Shown here in pieces: positions 1 to 5,539 of a stretch of DNA of 7,436 bases. The position numbers and the translations under genes were made by a program. Each line of letters opens with the position of its first letter. Within the stretch, counting starts at the first letter, position 1. The DNA comes from Actinomycetes bacterium (GTDB lineage: Bacteria; Actinomycetota; Actinomycetes; Actinomycetales; Beutenbergiaceae). The DNA lies in contig JAJYRV010000093.1 of assembly GCA_021793935.1 (NCBI GenBank), positions 1 through 7,436 on the forward strand, written 5' to 3'. Below the pieces are notes generated by a model. That model had not been told where the DNA came from and searched no databases. It saw only the letters and a list, made by a program, of their open reading frames with translations.

Positions 1-325
1 CGTCCCGACGAATAACGCGAGCTTCGGGGAGACGACCGAAAGCGTTCAGCAGCTCGCGATGACCCGGTTCCGCGCGGTAGAGCACGGGCGGGCCGCCGTC
101 CAGATCTCCACCGTCGGGGTCTCCGGGTGGGCCTCGCCGGACGGGAAGTTGCACGACGTCACCGAATTATTCACCGCGGATGAATTCGCCGCCGAGATTC
201 CGCTGCGAACCACACAGACGCTCGCTACCCAACTCGGGCAGTGGCCGGTATCCGCCCTGATGGTCCTCGTTGGGCTCGCGGTGGTGGCCGGGATGGTCCG
301 CTACCGAGTGCCAGCGCGGGGGTAG
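1..325 (+). CDS. lnt: Apolipoprotein N-acyltransferase, C-terminal part (5' end outside window)
   Basis: The frame is open from base 2 to the TAG at 323-325 and shows about 107 residues of the C-terminus. Lnt is an integral membrane enzyme that N-acylates the lipid-modified cysteine of mature lipoproteins. The visible part begins in the nitrilase-like catalytic domain just after where the catalytic Cys would lie: the run TNNASFG, then QQLAMTRFRAVEHGR and TVGVSGWASPDG are the family's typical late-domain motifs. A single hydrophobic segment near the end (about VSALMVLVGLAVVAGMV) is the closing transmembrane helix. The Glu/Lys/Cys triad is not in the window, so activity cannot be judged. ppm1 follows within about 10 bases. 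In Mycobacterium tuberculosis the same two functions are fused in one protein, which supports the assignment. Confidence 0.93.
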   Translation, partial: VPTNNASFGETTESVQQLAMTRFRAVEHGRAAVQISTVGVSGWASPDGKLHDVTELFTADEFAAEIPLRTTQTLATQLGQWPVSALMVLVGLAVVAGMVRYRVPARG

Positions 326-334
326 GTGGTTCTC

Positions 335-1072
335 ATGCGCGTTCTTGTCATCATGCCCACCTACAACGAGCGGGAGGCACTTCCCCTCACGCTGAGCGCA
401 TTGCGGGAGGATTGTCCCGCGGCGGAGGTCCTTATCGTCGACGATAATTCCCCGGACGGAACAGGGGAGTGGGCGCAGTCCTACGCCGAGCAGGACCAGC
501 ACGTCCACGTGCTCCACCGGAAAGGGAAGGAGGGACTGGGGCGGGCGTATATCGCCGGGTTCGAATGGGCCCTTGCCCGCGGATACGACCGGATCGTGGA
601 GATGGACGCCGATTCCTCGCACCGGTCGTTGGATCTGCCGGCGCTGCTCAAAGCGTCAACGACCGCCGACCTCGTCATCGGTTCGCGGTGGGTGCCCGGG
701 GGAGCGGTGGAGAACTGGCCCACGCACCGGATGCTGCTCAGTCGGGCGGCGACGACCTACACCCGGCTCGCGATGGGGCTGCCGGTGAAGGACGCCACGG
801 CGGGCTTCCGCGTCTATACCGCGCAGGTGCTCCGCCGGCTCGACCTGTCCGGCGTCAACTCTCAAGGATATTGTTTTCAGATCGACATGGCCTGGCGGGT
901 GTACCGCGCCGGGGGAACGATCGCCGAGGTTCCGATCACCTTCGTTGAACGCACGGAAGGCGAATCAAAGATGAGTGGGCACATCGTCGCTGAAGCATTG
1001 TGGCGGGTTACCGCCTGGGGAGCACGGTACCGGATCGAGCAGCTCGCGCGAATCCTTAAGAAAAATAACTGA
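335..1072 (+). CDS. ppm1: Polyprenol monophosphomannose synthase (GT2 family)
   Basis: Transfers mannose from GDP-mannose to polyprenyl phosphate, supplying the lipid-linked mannose donor for lipoglycans and protein O-mannosylation at the membrane. The 245-residue product has the GT-A fold motifs in order: PTYNE (8-12), VDDNSPDGTG (35-44), EMDAD (89-93, metal/GDP-sugar site), GSRWVPGG (116-123) with NWP (127-129), DATAGFR, QGYCFQIDM (177-185) and SKMS (211-214). There is no C-terminal transmembrane domain, so it is a soluble or peripheral catalytic domain that probably docks on Lnt, as known for two-gene actinobacterial versions. I chose ATG 335 because GGTAGGTGG sits 5 bases upstream. A GTG at 326, directly after the lnt stop, would add three residues but has no well-spaced ribosome site. 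The gene ends in A-rich codons (KKNN). Confidence 0.94.
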   Translation: MRVLVIMPTYNEREALPLTLSALREDCPAAEVLIVDDNSPDGTGEWAQSYAEQDQHVHVLHRKGKEGLGRAYIAGFEWALARGYDRIVEMDADSSHRSLDLPALLKASTTADLVIGSRWVPGGAVENWPTHRMLLSRAATTYTRLAMGLPVKDATAGFRVYTAQVLRRLDLSGVNSQGYCFQIDMAWRVYRAGGTIAEVPITFVERTEGESKMSGHIVAEALWRVTAWGARYRIEQLARILKKNN

Positions 1073-1099
1073 GCCCCGCGACCATATCGGTGGCGGGGC
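1073..1099. terminator. Hairpin between convergent ppm1 and rbpA
   Basis: GCCCCGC (1073-1079) pairs with GCGGGGC (1093-1099). The loop can pair further as ACC (1081-1083) with GGT (1089-1091) around a 5-base tip. It starts at the last base region of the ppm1 stop and ends 14 bases before the rbpA stop, so it can serve both genes. On the minus strand it is followed within a few bases by a T-rich stretch (complement of the A-rich ppm1 end); on the plus strand there is no T-run. Confidence 0.65.
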
Positions 1100-1113
1100 C
1101 CAGGATGTCTCAG

Positions 1114-1461
1114 TTAGGCACTGCGGCGCCGTGCGCGCAACACTTCGAGGCGTTCGTCGAGCAGGTCCTGCAGCTCCTCCCGGCTCCGGCGCTCTAACAG
1201 CATGTCCCAGTGGGTACGTTGCTTGCGCGCGGCTTTACCTTCTTCTTCTGGCTCACCCACGGCGTCCCGCAGGACTCCCTGGGTGCCATCGATCGCCTCC
1301 CACGTGTGGGGGATGTCGGCGTCGGCCGCGAACGGCACAACGATGACGCGGCCATCGGGAAGGTCGTAAACGGCCTCGACTCGAGGCGCGAGTTGAATAC
1401 CGGCTTCAGTTTCGAGACTCTGCGTGCCTAATCTGCTCCCGCGTAGGGTGCGTTCTGCCAT
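1114..1461 (-). CDS. rbpA: RNA polymerase-binding protein RbpA
   Basis: Actinobacterial transcription factor that binds RNA polymerase holoenzyme containing group 1/2 sigma factors and stabilises open promoter complexes. The 115-residue product matches the family's length and layout: N-terminal tail with AERTLRGSRLG (2-12), a beta-barrel core (about 26-70), a basic linker (about 76-82, GKAARKQR) and the sigma-interaction domain THWDMLLERRSREEL (83-97) to the end. It has no cysteine, so unlike the Streptomyces protein it cannot use Cys ligands for zinc; it resembles the mycobacterial type. ATG 1461 is preceded by GAGGAGG with a 5-base spacer, a near-ideal ribosome site. An in-frame ATG at 1512 is rejected because it falls in the promoter -10 element. 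It is convergent with ppm1, the same neighbour relation as Rv2050/Rv2051c. Confidence 0.96.
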   Translation of the reverse strand: MAERTLRGSRLGTQSLETEAGIQLAPRVEAVYDLPDGRVIVVPFAADADIPHTWEAIDGTQGVLRDAVGEPEEEGKAARKQRTHWDMLLERRSREELQDLLDERLEVLRARRRSA

Positions 1462-1510
1462 GTTTGCCTCCTCAAGCCTGAGCGCAAATACTTTCAGCGC
1501 TATCCATCTC

Positions 1511-1536
1511 AACGCTTGATCTTCTCGGGTTGTTCC
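1511..1536 (-). promoter_or_regulatory. SigR/SigH-type ECF promoter for rbpA
   Basis: Read on the minus strand: GGAAC (1536-1532), exactly 18 bases, then GTT (1513-1511), with C before the GTT. This fits the GGAA(T/C)-N18-GTT consensus of the oxidative-stress sigma factors SigR (Streptomyces) and SigH (mycobacteria). Transcription would begin near 1505, giving a leader of about 45 bases that includes the strong ribosome site. rbpA is a known SigR target in Streptomyces coelicolor, so position and gene identity agree. Whether this organism has a SigR homologue cannot be seen here. Confidence 0.6.
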
Positions 1537-1545
1537 GACCCAAAG

Positions 1546-1572
1546 GTGAAGGTCGTGTGAAGGAGCGTGAAG
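1546..1572. repeat. Three phased GTGAAG direct repeats
   Basis: GTGAAG occurs at 1546-1551, 1557-1562 and 1567-1572, i.e. with 11- and 10-base periods, about one helical turn each. On the minus strand these are CTTCAC units just upstream of the proposed rbpA -35 element (about -41 to -67 from the inferred start), a classic activator position. Phased TTCAC/TCAC units at 11-base spacing resemble the direct-repeat boxes of PhoP-type response regulators. The regulator itself is not identifiable here. Confidence 0.45.
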
Positions 1573-1610
1573 TATCTCATGGGGGCGCGAAGTCCGCGGG
1601 GGAATTGGCA

Positions 1611-1640
1611 GGTGAAACTCAGGAACTTTTCAGTTTCGCC
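1611..1640. promoter_or_regulatory. 9-bp inverted repeat upstream of nadE (possible operator)
   Basis: GGTGAAACT (1611-1619) and AGTTTCGCC (1632-1640) are inverted copies with one mismatch (T opposite G), separated by 12 bases. The half-site centres are 21 bases apart, two helical turns. The element covers the -35 area of the proposed nadE promoter and ends six bases before its -10, so a dimer bound here would block RNA polymerase. An NAD-responsive repressor is one possibility, but I do not recognise the motif. Confidence 0.4.
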
Positions 1641-1645
1641 GCATC

Positions 1646-1657
1646 TAGACTGGGCAG
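1646..1657 (+). promoter_or_regulatory. Leaderless-type -10 element for nadE
   Basis: TAGACT (1646-1651) fits the actinobacterial -10 pattern TANNNT and lies exactly six bases before ATG 1658. No purine-rich ribosome site precedes the ATG. Transcription would therefore begin at or next to the A of the start codon, giving a leaderless mRNA. No good -35 hexamer is visible 16-18 bases upstream. Confidence 0.5.
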
Positions 1658-2479
1658 ATGGCGACGTTACAGCAACAGATCACGGCCGAACTGGGTGTCC
1701 GGCAGGAGATTGACCCAGCGGCGGAGATCCGCAGGCGCATCGACTTTCTCAAAGAATACCTTGGGCGAACCGCCTTGAACGGGTACGTGCACGGGATCTC
1801 CGGCGGGCAGGATTCCACCCTCGTGGGCATGCTCGCACAGCGGGCCGTGGCCGAGCTGCGCGAGGAAGGAAAATCCGCCCGGTTTGTGGCACTACGCCTG
1901 CCATACGCGGTGCAAAGCGACGAGGAGGACGCGCAGCTCGCCTTGAAATTCATCGACCCCGATGAGACGTACACGCTTGACATTGCACGGGCGACGGATG
2001 GAATCACGGCGGAGATGCACAGCCGCGGGATCGAGGTTTCCGACTTCAACAAGGGAAACATCAAGGCCCGCGAGCGGATGGTCGCGCACTACGCTATTGC
2101 CGGTGAATGGGGCCTGGCGGTGCTCGGCAGCGATCACGCGGCTGAAGCGGTCACGGGCTTCTACACAAAATTTGGTGACGGCGCTGCGGATGTCATGCCG
2201 CTGTTCGGGCTGACCAAACGGCAGGGCCGTGATCTGCTCATCGCCGCCGGCAGCCCGCCGCCACTGTATGAGAAAGTGCCGACCGCAGATCTGCTGGACG
2301 AGAATCCCGGGCAAACCGACGAAGATGCGCTGGGCGTGACGTATCCGCAGATCGACGATTACCTCGAAGGTAAACCCGTACCCGCGGCCGCCCAGGAACG
2401 CATCGAGCATCTGTATCTCGCCTCACGACATAAGCGGCACTTGCCCGTGCGACCGCAGGATGACTGGTGGCGTGACTAG
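1658..2479 (+). CDS. nadE: NH3-dependent NAD(+) synthetase
   Basis: Catalyses the last step of NAD synthesis, amidating deamido-NAD with ammonia and ATP in the cytosol. The 273-residue product is full length for the short, E. coli-like class (about 275) and collinear with it: LQQQI near the start, the PP-loop SGGQDST (48-54, ATP pyrophosphate site), RLPY (80-83), GNIKARERM (133-141), [19 protein letters not shown] (157-175), KRQG (187-190), PTADL (208-212), DEDALGVTY (221-229) and HKR (258-260). There is no N-terminal glutaminase domain, so it must use free ammonia, unlike the glutamine-dependent enzyme of mycobacteria. It is transcribed divergently from rbpA. The start follows a TANNNT element by six bases and is probably leaderless. 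A hairpin begins right after the TAG. Confidence 0.96.
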   Translation: MATLQQQITAELGVRQEIDPAAEIRRRIDFLKEYLGRTALNGYVHGISGGQDSTLVGMLAQRAVAELREEGKSARFVALRLPYAVQSDEEDAQLALKFIDPDETYTLDIARATDGITAEMHSRGIEVSDFNKGNIKARERMVAHYAIAGEWGLAVLGSDHAAEAVTGFYTKFGDGAADVMPLFGLTKRQGRDLLIAAGSPPPLYEKVPTADLLDENPGQTDEDALGVTYPQIDDYLEGKPVPAAAQERIEHLYLASRHKRHLPVRPQDDWWRD

Positions 2480-2494
2480 GCCGCTCGGAGCGGC
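2480..2494 (+). terminator. Compact hairpin after nadE
   Basis: GCCGCTC (2480-2486) and GAGCGGC (2488-2494) are perfect inverted copies around one base, in practice a 6-bp stem with a 3-base loop. It begins at the base after the nadE stop. No T-run follows; such tail-less hairpins are common 3' ends in high-GC actinobacteria. Confidence 0.55.
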
Positions 2495-2527
2495 GTTGCA
2501 GTGGGTACGGCAATACCTCGATCGCCG

Positions 2528-2541
2528 ATAATGTACATTAT
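2528..2541. repeat. Perfect 14-bp AT-rich palindrome
   Basis: ATAATGTACATTAT is a perfect palindrome inside a clearly AT-rich patch of otherwise GC-rich DNA, in the gap between the convergent nadE and beta-glucosidase genes. It has the form of a binding site for a dimeric regulator, but no promoter is evident next to it. With no loop it makes a poor RNA hairpin. Confidence 0.55.
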
Positions 2542-2549
2542 GTCATTTT

Positions 2550-2579
2550 GGCGGCGCGTGGGAGGGGCGACGCACCGCC
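2550..2579. terminator. Long hairpin between nadE and the beta-glucosidase gene
   Basis: GGCGGCGCGT (2550-2559) pairs with ACGCACCGCC (2570-2579) with one C-A mismatch around a 10-base loop. It lies about 40 bases past the beta-glucosidase stop (minus strand) and 70 past the nadE stop (plus strand), so it probably ends transcripts from either side. TTTT lies just before it on the plus strand rather than after it, so it is not a textbook T-tailed terminator. Confidence 0.5.
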
Positions 2580-2618
2580 GGCCGAGTTACCGGAACCTCC
2601 CCCGGCTCCGGGCCGCGG

Positions 2619-4007
2619 TCAATCGTTGCGGCCCGAGCGGATCATGTCCCGGTACCAACGCCCGGAGTCTTTGATCGTGCGTTCCTGAGTCTCGTAGTCG
2701 ACATAGACAATGCCGAACCGCTTGCTGTATCCGTAGGCCCATTCGAAGTTGTCCAGGAACGACCACAGGAAGTACCCGCGCACATCTGCCCCTTGGCGCC
2801 TGGCGTCCTCGAGCGCCGCGATGTGCCGTTTGACATAATCTATCCGGTTTTCGTCGTGCACGCGGTCGCCGCTGAGCGCGTCCTCGAACGCAGCGCCGTT
2901 CTCGGTGACGATGAGCGGAAGGTCCGGGAACCGTTCGTTGACCCCGACGAGGAGTTCGGTGAGACCCGAAGGATCGATGTTCCACCCCATCTGCGTGTGC
3001 GGCGGCGGTTCCGGAAGGAACTCTACGTCAGCTCCCACCCACGGGTTGCCGCCGCCGTGCCCCCCGGTGCTCGGCGCTTCGTTTGACGGGGGTCGTGGGC
3101 TGAAGGGTCGGCCCCGGACCCGCGAGGTGTTGTAATAGTTGATGCCGAGAACGTCGGGCGGTGCGGCGATCCGACGCTCGTCGCCGGTGCGTACGAAACT
3201 GAAATCGCTGACGTGGGCAAGGTCGCTCAAGAGGTCATCGGGGTACCCCTCCCCCATGATCGGATCGAGGAAGATCCGGTTTCCCACCGCATCGATCTGC
3301 CGGGCCGCCTCGCGATCTTCGTTGCGTTCGGGGTCGGCGGGGCGCACAACATGGAGGTTGAGGGCGATGGTGAGCCGGGCGCTATCGCCGAGAACACCCC
3401 GGATGGTTCTCGCGCCGAGCCCGTGGGCGAGATTCAGGTGATGCGCCGCAGTCAGCGCCGCCTCCGGTTCTTGGCGCCCTGGGGCGTGCACTCCGGAAGC
3501 GTATCCGAGGAAGGCGGCGCACCAGGGTTCGTTCAACGTTCCCCACAGGGTGATCCGATCCCCTAGCCGGCGGGCGACTTCACCGGCGTAGTCGGCGAAA
3601 TGGAACGCGGTATCGCGGTTCGCCCAGCCGCCGCGGTCTTCCAGGTCCTGCGGAAGGTCCCAGTGGTAGAGCGTGAGCACGGGATCGATCCCCCGCTCGA
3701 GCAGGCCATCGACGAGGCGGTCATAGAAATCGATTCCGAGCGGGTTGACTCCCCCGTGGGCGTCGATGACCCGGGGCCAGGAGACGGAGAAACGGTATGC
3801 GTCTACCCCGAGGTGGTCGAGCAGGTCGAGGTCGCTGCGCCAGCGGCGATAGTGATCGGCGGCGACATCGCCGGTATCGCCGCCCTGCACCCGACCCGGC
3901 GTGTGTGAGAACCGATCCCAGATCGAGGGACGGCGCCCATCGGCCGTGGCCGAACCCTCCACCTGGTAGGCGGCGGTCGCGACGCCCCAGTGAAATTCCG
4001 ATGACAT
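2619..4007 (-). CDS. GH1 family beta-glucosidase
   Basis: Retaining glycoside hydrolase that removes terminal beta-linked glucose (or related sugars) from oligosaccharides or glucosides. At 462 residues it is a full single-domain (beta/alpha)8 GH1 enzyme. Visible motifs: FHWGVATAAYQVEG (5-18), YHWDLP (114-119), TLNEP with acid/base Glu160, LGINYYNTS (288-295), VTENG with nucleophile Glu369, and WSFLDNFEWAYGY (415-427). Glu422 in FEW is typical of enzymes for unphosphorylated sugars; 6-phospho-beta-glucosidases usually differ there. No signal peptide is present, so it is cytosolic and depends on sugar uptake from elsewhere; no transporter or sugar regulator is adjacent. ATG 4007 lies 8 bases beyond the yciO stop, and its ribosome site AGGTAG overlaps that stop, implying translational coupling. 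Exact substrate is not predictable. Confidence 0.95.
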   Translation of the reverse strand: MSSEFHWGVATAAYQVEGSATADGRRPSIWDRFSHTPGRVQGGDTGDVAADHYRRWRSDLDLLDHLGVDAYRFSVSWPRVIDAHGGVNPLGIDFYDRLVDGLLERGIDPVLTLYHWDLPQDLEDRGGWANRDTAFHFADYAGEVARRLGDRITLWGTLNEPWCAAFLGYASGVHAPGRQEPEAALTAAHHLNLAHGLGARTIRGVLGDSARLTIALNLHVVRPADPERNEDREAARQIDAVGNRIFLDPIMGEGYPDDLLSDLAHVSDFSFVRTGDERRIAAPPDVLGINYYNTSRVRGRPFSPRPPSNEAPSTGGHGGGNPWVGADVEFLPEPPPHTQMGWNIDPSGLTELLVGVNERFPDLPLIVTENGAAFEDALSGDRVHDENRIDYVKRHIAALEDARRQGADVRGYFLWSFLDNFEWAYGYSKRFGIVYVDYETQERTIKDSGRWYRDMIRSGRND

Positions 4008-4015
4008 CAGGCTAC

Positions 4016-4636
4016 CTATTCGAAGGGCGCGGGGTCCCCCGCCCCGACGCGGTGGATCGTTGGAACGTCGTCGATGAATTCGATGACGGTGGTCGGTTCC
4101 CCGCTGACATCGCCACTGTCGATCACGGCATCGAGTTGGTGATCGAGCAGCTCTTTGATCTCCCAGCCTTGAGTGAGGGGCTCGGGCTGGTCGGGAAGGA
4201 GCAACGTCGATGACAGGATGGGCTCGCCCAGTTCGGCCAGGAGTGCGCGCACGAGTGTGTGATCGGGGATCCGCACGCCCACGGTCTTCTTCTTCGGGTG
4301 CAGGAACTGCCGCGGAACCTCTTTGGTCGCCGGCAGGATGAACGTGTACGGGCCCGGTGTGGCTGCCTTGAGGGCCCGGAACACGCGGTTGCTGATGTGC
4401 ACGAATTGGCCCATCTGTGAGAAGTCGGCGCAGACGAGGGTGAAGTCGTGCCGCTCATCGAGGTGGCGCAGGCGCAGGATGCGGTCCTTGCCTTCCTGGT
4501 TCCCCAGTGCGGAGCCGAGTGCGTAGAGCGAGTCGGTGGGGTATGCGATCAATCCGCGGTCGCGCAGGATCTGCGCCACCTGCCGGATACTGCGTACTTG
4601 CGGGTTATCTGGGTGGATGTCGAAGTACCGTGCCAT
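4016..4636 (-). CDS. yciO: YciO-type protein of the Sua5/YciO/YrdC family
   Basis: Belongs to the YrdC-like fold that includes the TsaC/Sua5 enzymes making threonylcarbamoyl-AMP for tRNA t6A. The 206-residue length and whole-length collinearity point to the YciO branch: YFDIHPDNPQ (4-11 region), YPTDSLYALG (32-41), TPGPYTFI (93-100), TKEVPR, GVRIPDH (120-126), LSSTLLLP (141-148) and PTTVIEF (181-187). The Ser-x-Asn motif typical of TsaC/Sua5 is replaced by SSTLLL, and there is no Sua5 C-terminal domain, so it is probably not the main t6A enzyme; the physiological role of YciO is unsettled. ATG 4636 may be read through the SD-like AAGGTAAG or as a leaderless start (TAAGGT six bases upstream). 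The beta-glucosidase gene follows after 8 bases. Confidence 0.92.
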   Translation of the reverse strand: MARYFDIHPDNPQVRSIRQVAQILRDRGLIAYPTDSLYALGSALGNQEGKDRILRLRHLDERHDFTLVCADFSQMGQFVHISNRVFRALKAATPGPYTFILPATKEVPRQFLHPKKKTVGVRIPDHTLVRALLAELGEPILSSTLLLPDQPEPLTQGWEIKELLDHQLDAVIDSGDVSGEPTTVIEFIDDVPTIHRVGAGDPAPFE

Positions 4637-4642
4637 GTTCTT

Positions 4643-4671
4643 ACCTTAGTGAGATGTGCCCGAGGTTTCAC
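4643..4671 (-). promoter_or_regulatory. Probable promoter of yciO and the beta-glucosidase gene
   Basis: Read on the minus strand: GTGAAA (4671-4666, four of six matches to TTGACA), 17 bases, TAAGGT (4648-4643, TANNNT), then six bases to ATG 4636. The start site would fall on the start codon, giving a leaderless transcript. The same bases also read as a ribosome site (AAGGTAAG), so the sequence does not decide how translation starts. Confidence 0.5.
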
Positions 4672-4684
4672 CCCGAACGGCTCA

Positions 4685-4700
4685 CCGGTAGGAGAACCGG
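4685..4700 (-). terminator. Short hairpin after the MerR-family gene
   Basis: CCGGT (4685-4689) pairs with ACCGG (4696-4700) around a 6-base loop, six bases past the stop of the gene ending at 4706. The 5-bp stem has no T-run behind it, so it is weak. It lies in the 69-base gap before yciO, just upstream of that gene's proposed -35. Confidence 0.3.
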
Positions 4701-4705
4701 CGCGG

Positions 4706-5281
4706 TTAGCCGAGTTTGCGCGCGAGGCGCCGCGCGGCGAGTTCGTCGATCGAGGTGACCTCGGCGTCGTCGTTCTCGAGGCGCTCGGTCGGGAATTCCG
4801 ACAGGCTCCCCTCGACCTCCTGCCAGACCTTGCCCACAGCGATCCCGAACACGCCTTGCCCGCCTTGAACGAGGTCGAACACTTCGTCGGCGTTCGTGCA
4901 TTCGTAGACCGATGCGCCATCGCTCATCAGCGTGATCTGGGCAAGGTCCTCTACCCCGCGTTCCCGCAAGTGTTCCACTGCGCTCCGGATCTGTTGAAGG
5001 GAGACACCGGAATCGAGGAGCCGTTTGACGACTTTGAGGACGAGCACATCGCGGAACGAGTACAGCCGTTGCGTTCCCGAGCCGGTTGCGGGGCGAATCG
5101 TGGGCTCCACCAAACCGGTGCGGGCCCAGTAATCAAGCTGCCGATAGGTGATACCCGCGGCTTTGCACGCCACTGGACCGCGAAAACCCGTCGCCTCATC
5201 GATGTCGGCGAGAGCGTCACCAAAAAGCATTCCTTGAATACGAGCCTCGCTGTGCCCTGCGAGTTCGCCTGTTCCGCTCAC
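4706..5281 (-). CDS. MerR-family transcriptional regulator, Rv1830-like
   Basis: A DNA-binding regulator of the actinobacterial family that includes mycobacterial Rv1830; its targets are not established. After a poorly conserved head, the MerR winged-helix region reads GFRGPVACKAAGITYRQLDY, then WARTGLVEPTIR, GSGTQRLYSFRDVLVLK and IVKRLLDSGVSL-like residues (about 35-100), followed by VEDLAQITLMSDGASVYEC and GGQGVFGIAVGKVW, the family's C-terminal signature. No Cys-rich metal site is seen at the C-terminus. I prefer GTG 5281 (191 residues) because AGGAG at 5296-5292 is too close to the other candidate, GTG 5290, which would add three residues. It is last in the garA-ftsR-BFN order but separated by about 250 bases and has its own promoter (5370-5342). 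Confidence 0.92.
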   Translation of the reverse strand: MSGTGELAGHSEARIQGMLFGDALADIDEATGFRGPVACKAAGITYRQLDYWARTGLVEPTIRPATGSGTQRLYSFRDVLVLKVVKRLLDSGVSLQQIRSAVEHLRERGVEDLAQITLMSDGASVYECTNADEVFDLVQGGQGVFGIAVGKVWQEVEGSLSEFPTERLENDDAEVTSIDELAARRLARKLG

Positions 5282-5341
5282 GCGATTCACTCTCCTAACG
5301 ATGTTGGCACACGGTGGCTTTCGTATGCTCTGCTGTTGGTA

Positions 5342-5370
5342 AATCTATGGGTCAGGAGTGCCCGCGTCAA
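5342..5370 (-). promoter_or_regulatory. SigA-type promoter of the Rv1830-like merR gene
   Basis: On the minus strand TTGACG (5370-5365) is followed after exactly 17 bases by TAGATT (5347-5342). This is the best housekeeping promoter match in the window. Transcription would start near 5335, leaving a leader of about 50 bases with AGGAGA ahead of the GTG starts. The surrounding 5282-5539 gap otherwise holds one hairpin (5476-5493) and no convincing gene. Confidence 0.65.
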
Positions 5371-5475
5371 CGATCCTCCGGCCGCGCCCGACCTCCGCCA
5401 AACCTACTCATCCGGCTCACCCTCAAGTTGAGCTTCAGGCTTTCGTGGAGATCGTGCCATTTTGATCGTACCCCC

Positions 5476-5496
5476 ACCCGCCTCGGTGCGGGTTTT
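5476..5496 (+). terminator. T-tailed hairpin downstream of the BFN-domain gene
   Basis: ACCCGC (5476-5481) pairs with GCGGGT (5488-5493) around CTCGGT, running into TTTT (5493-5496) on the plus strand. Positionally it lies about 45 bases past the stop of the minus-strand BFN gene and may end that transcript, but the T-run points the other way, the plus direction, where no gene ends. Confidence 0.55.
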
Positions 5497-5539
5497 CTGC
5501 GTGAAAATCGGCTTCAAAAGAGTTTGCCCCGGCGTGTCG

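Noticed and set aside
1462..1512. 17-codon N-terminal extension of rbpA from an ATG at 1512
   Set aside because: The family begins at MAxRxLRGSRLG, a strong ribosome site precedes ATG 1461, and the ATG at 1512 lies within the proposed promoter -10.
2590..2612. Several overlapping CCGG/CCCGG inverted repeats after the beta-glucosidase stop
   Set aside because: Short GC-only arms that overlap each other are common in such DNA; the longer hairpin at 2550-2579 is the better terminator candidate.
4448..5431. Open plus-strand frame of about 327 codons
   Set aside because: It runs antisense to yciO and the Rv1830-like merR gene, whose proteins match known families along their length; the plus-strand translation shows no recognisable domain. 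Long antisense frames are expected in high-GC DNA.
5404..5460. 18-codon minus-strand ORF (MARSPRKPEAQLEGEPDE) between the BFN and merR genes
   Set aside because: It has a G-rich stretch upstream but no recognisable homology, very short length and no supporting context, so it cannot be told from chance.
5450..5469. Direct repeat GATCGT (5450-5455 and 5464-5469)
   Set aside because: Only two six-base copies, not placed at any promoter I can define; chance is likely.
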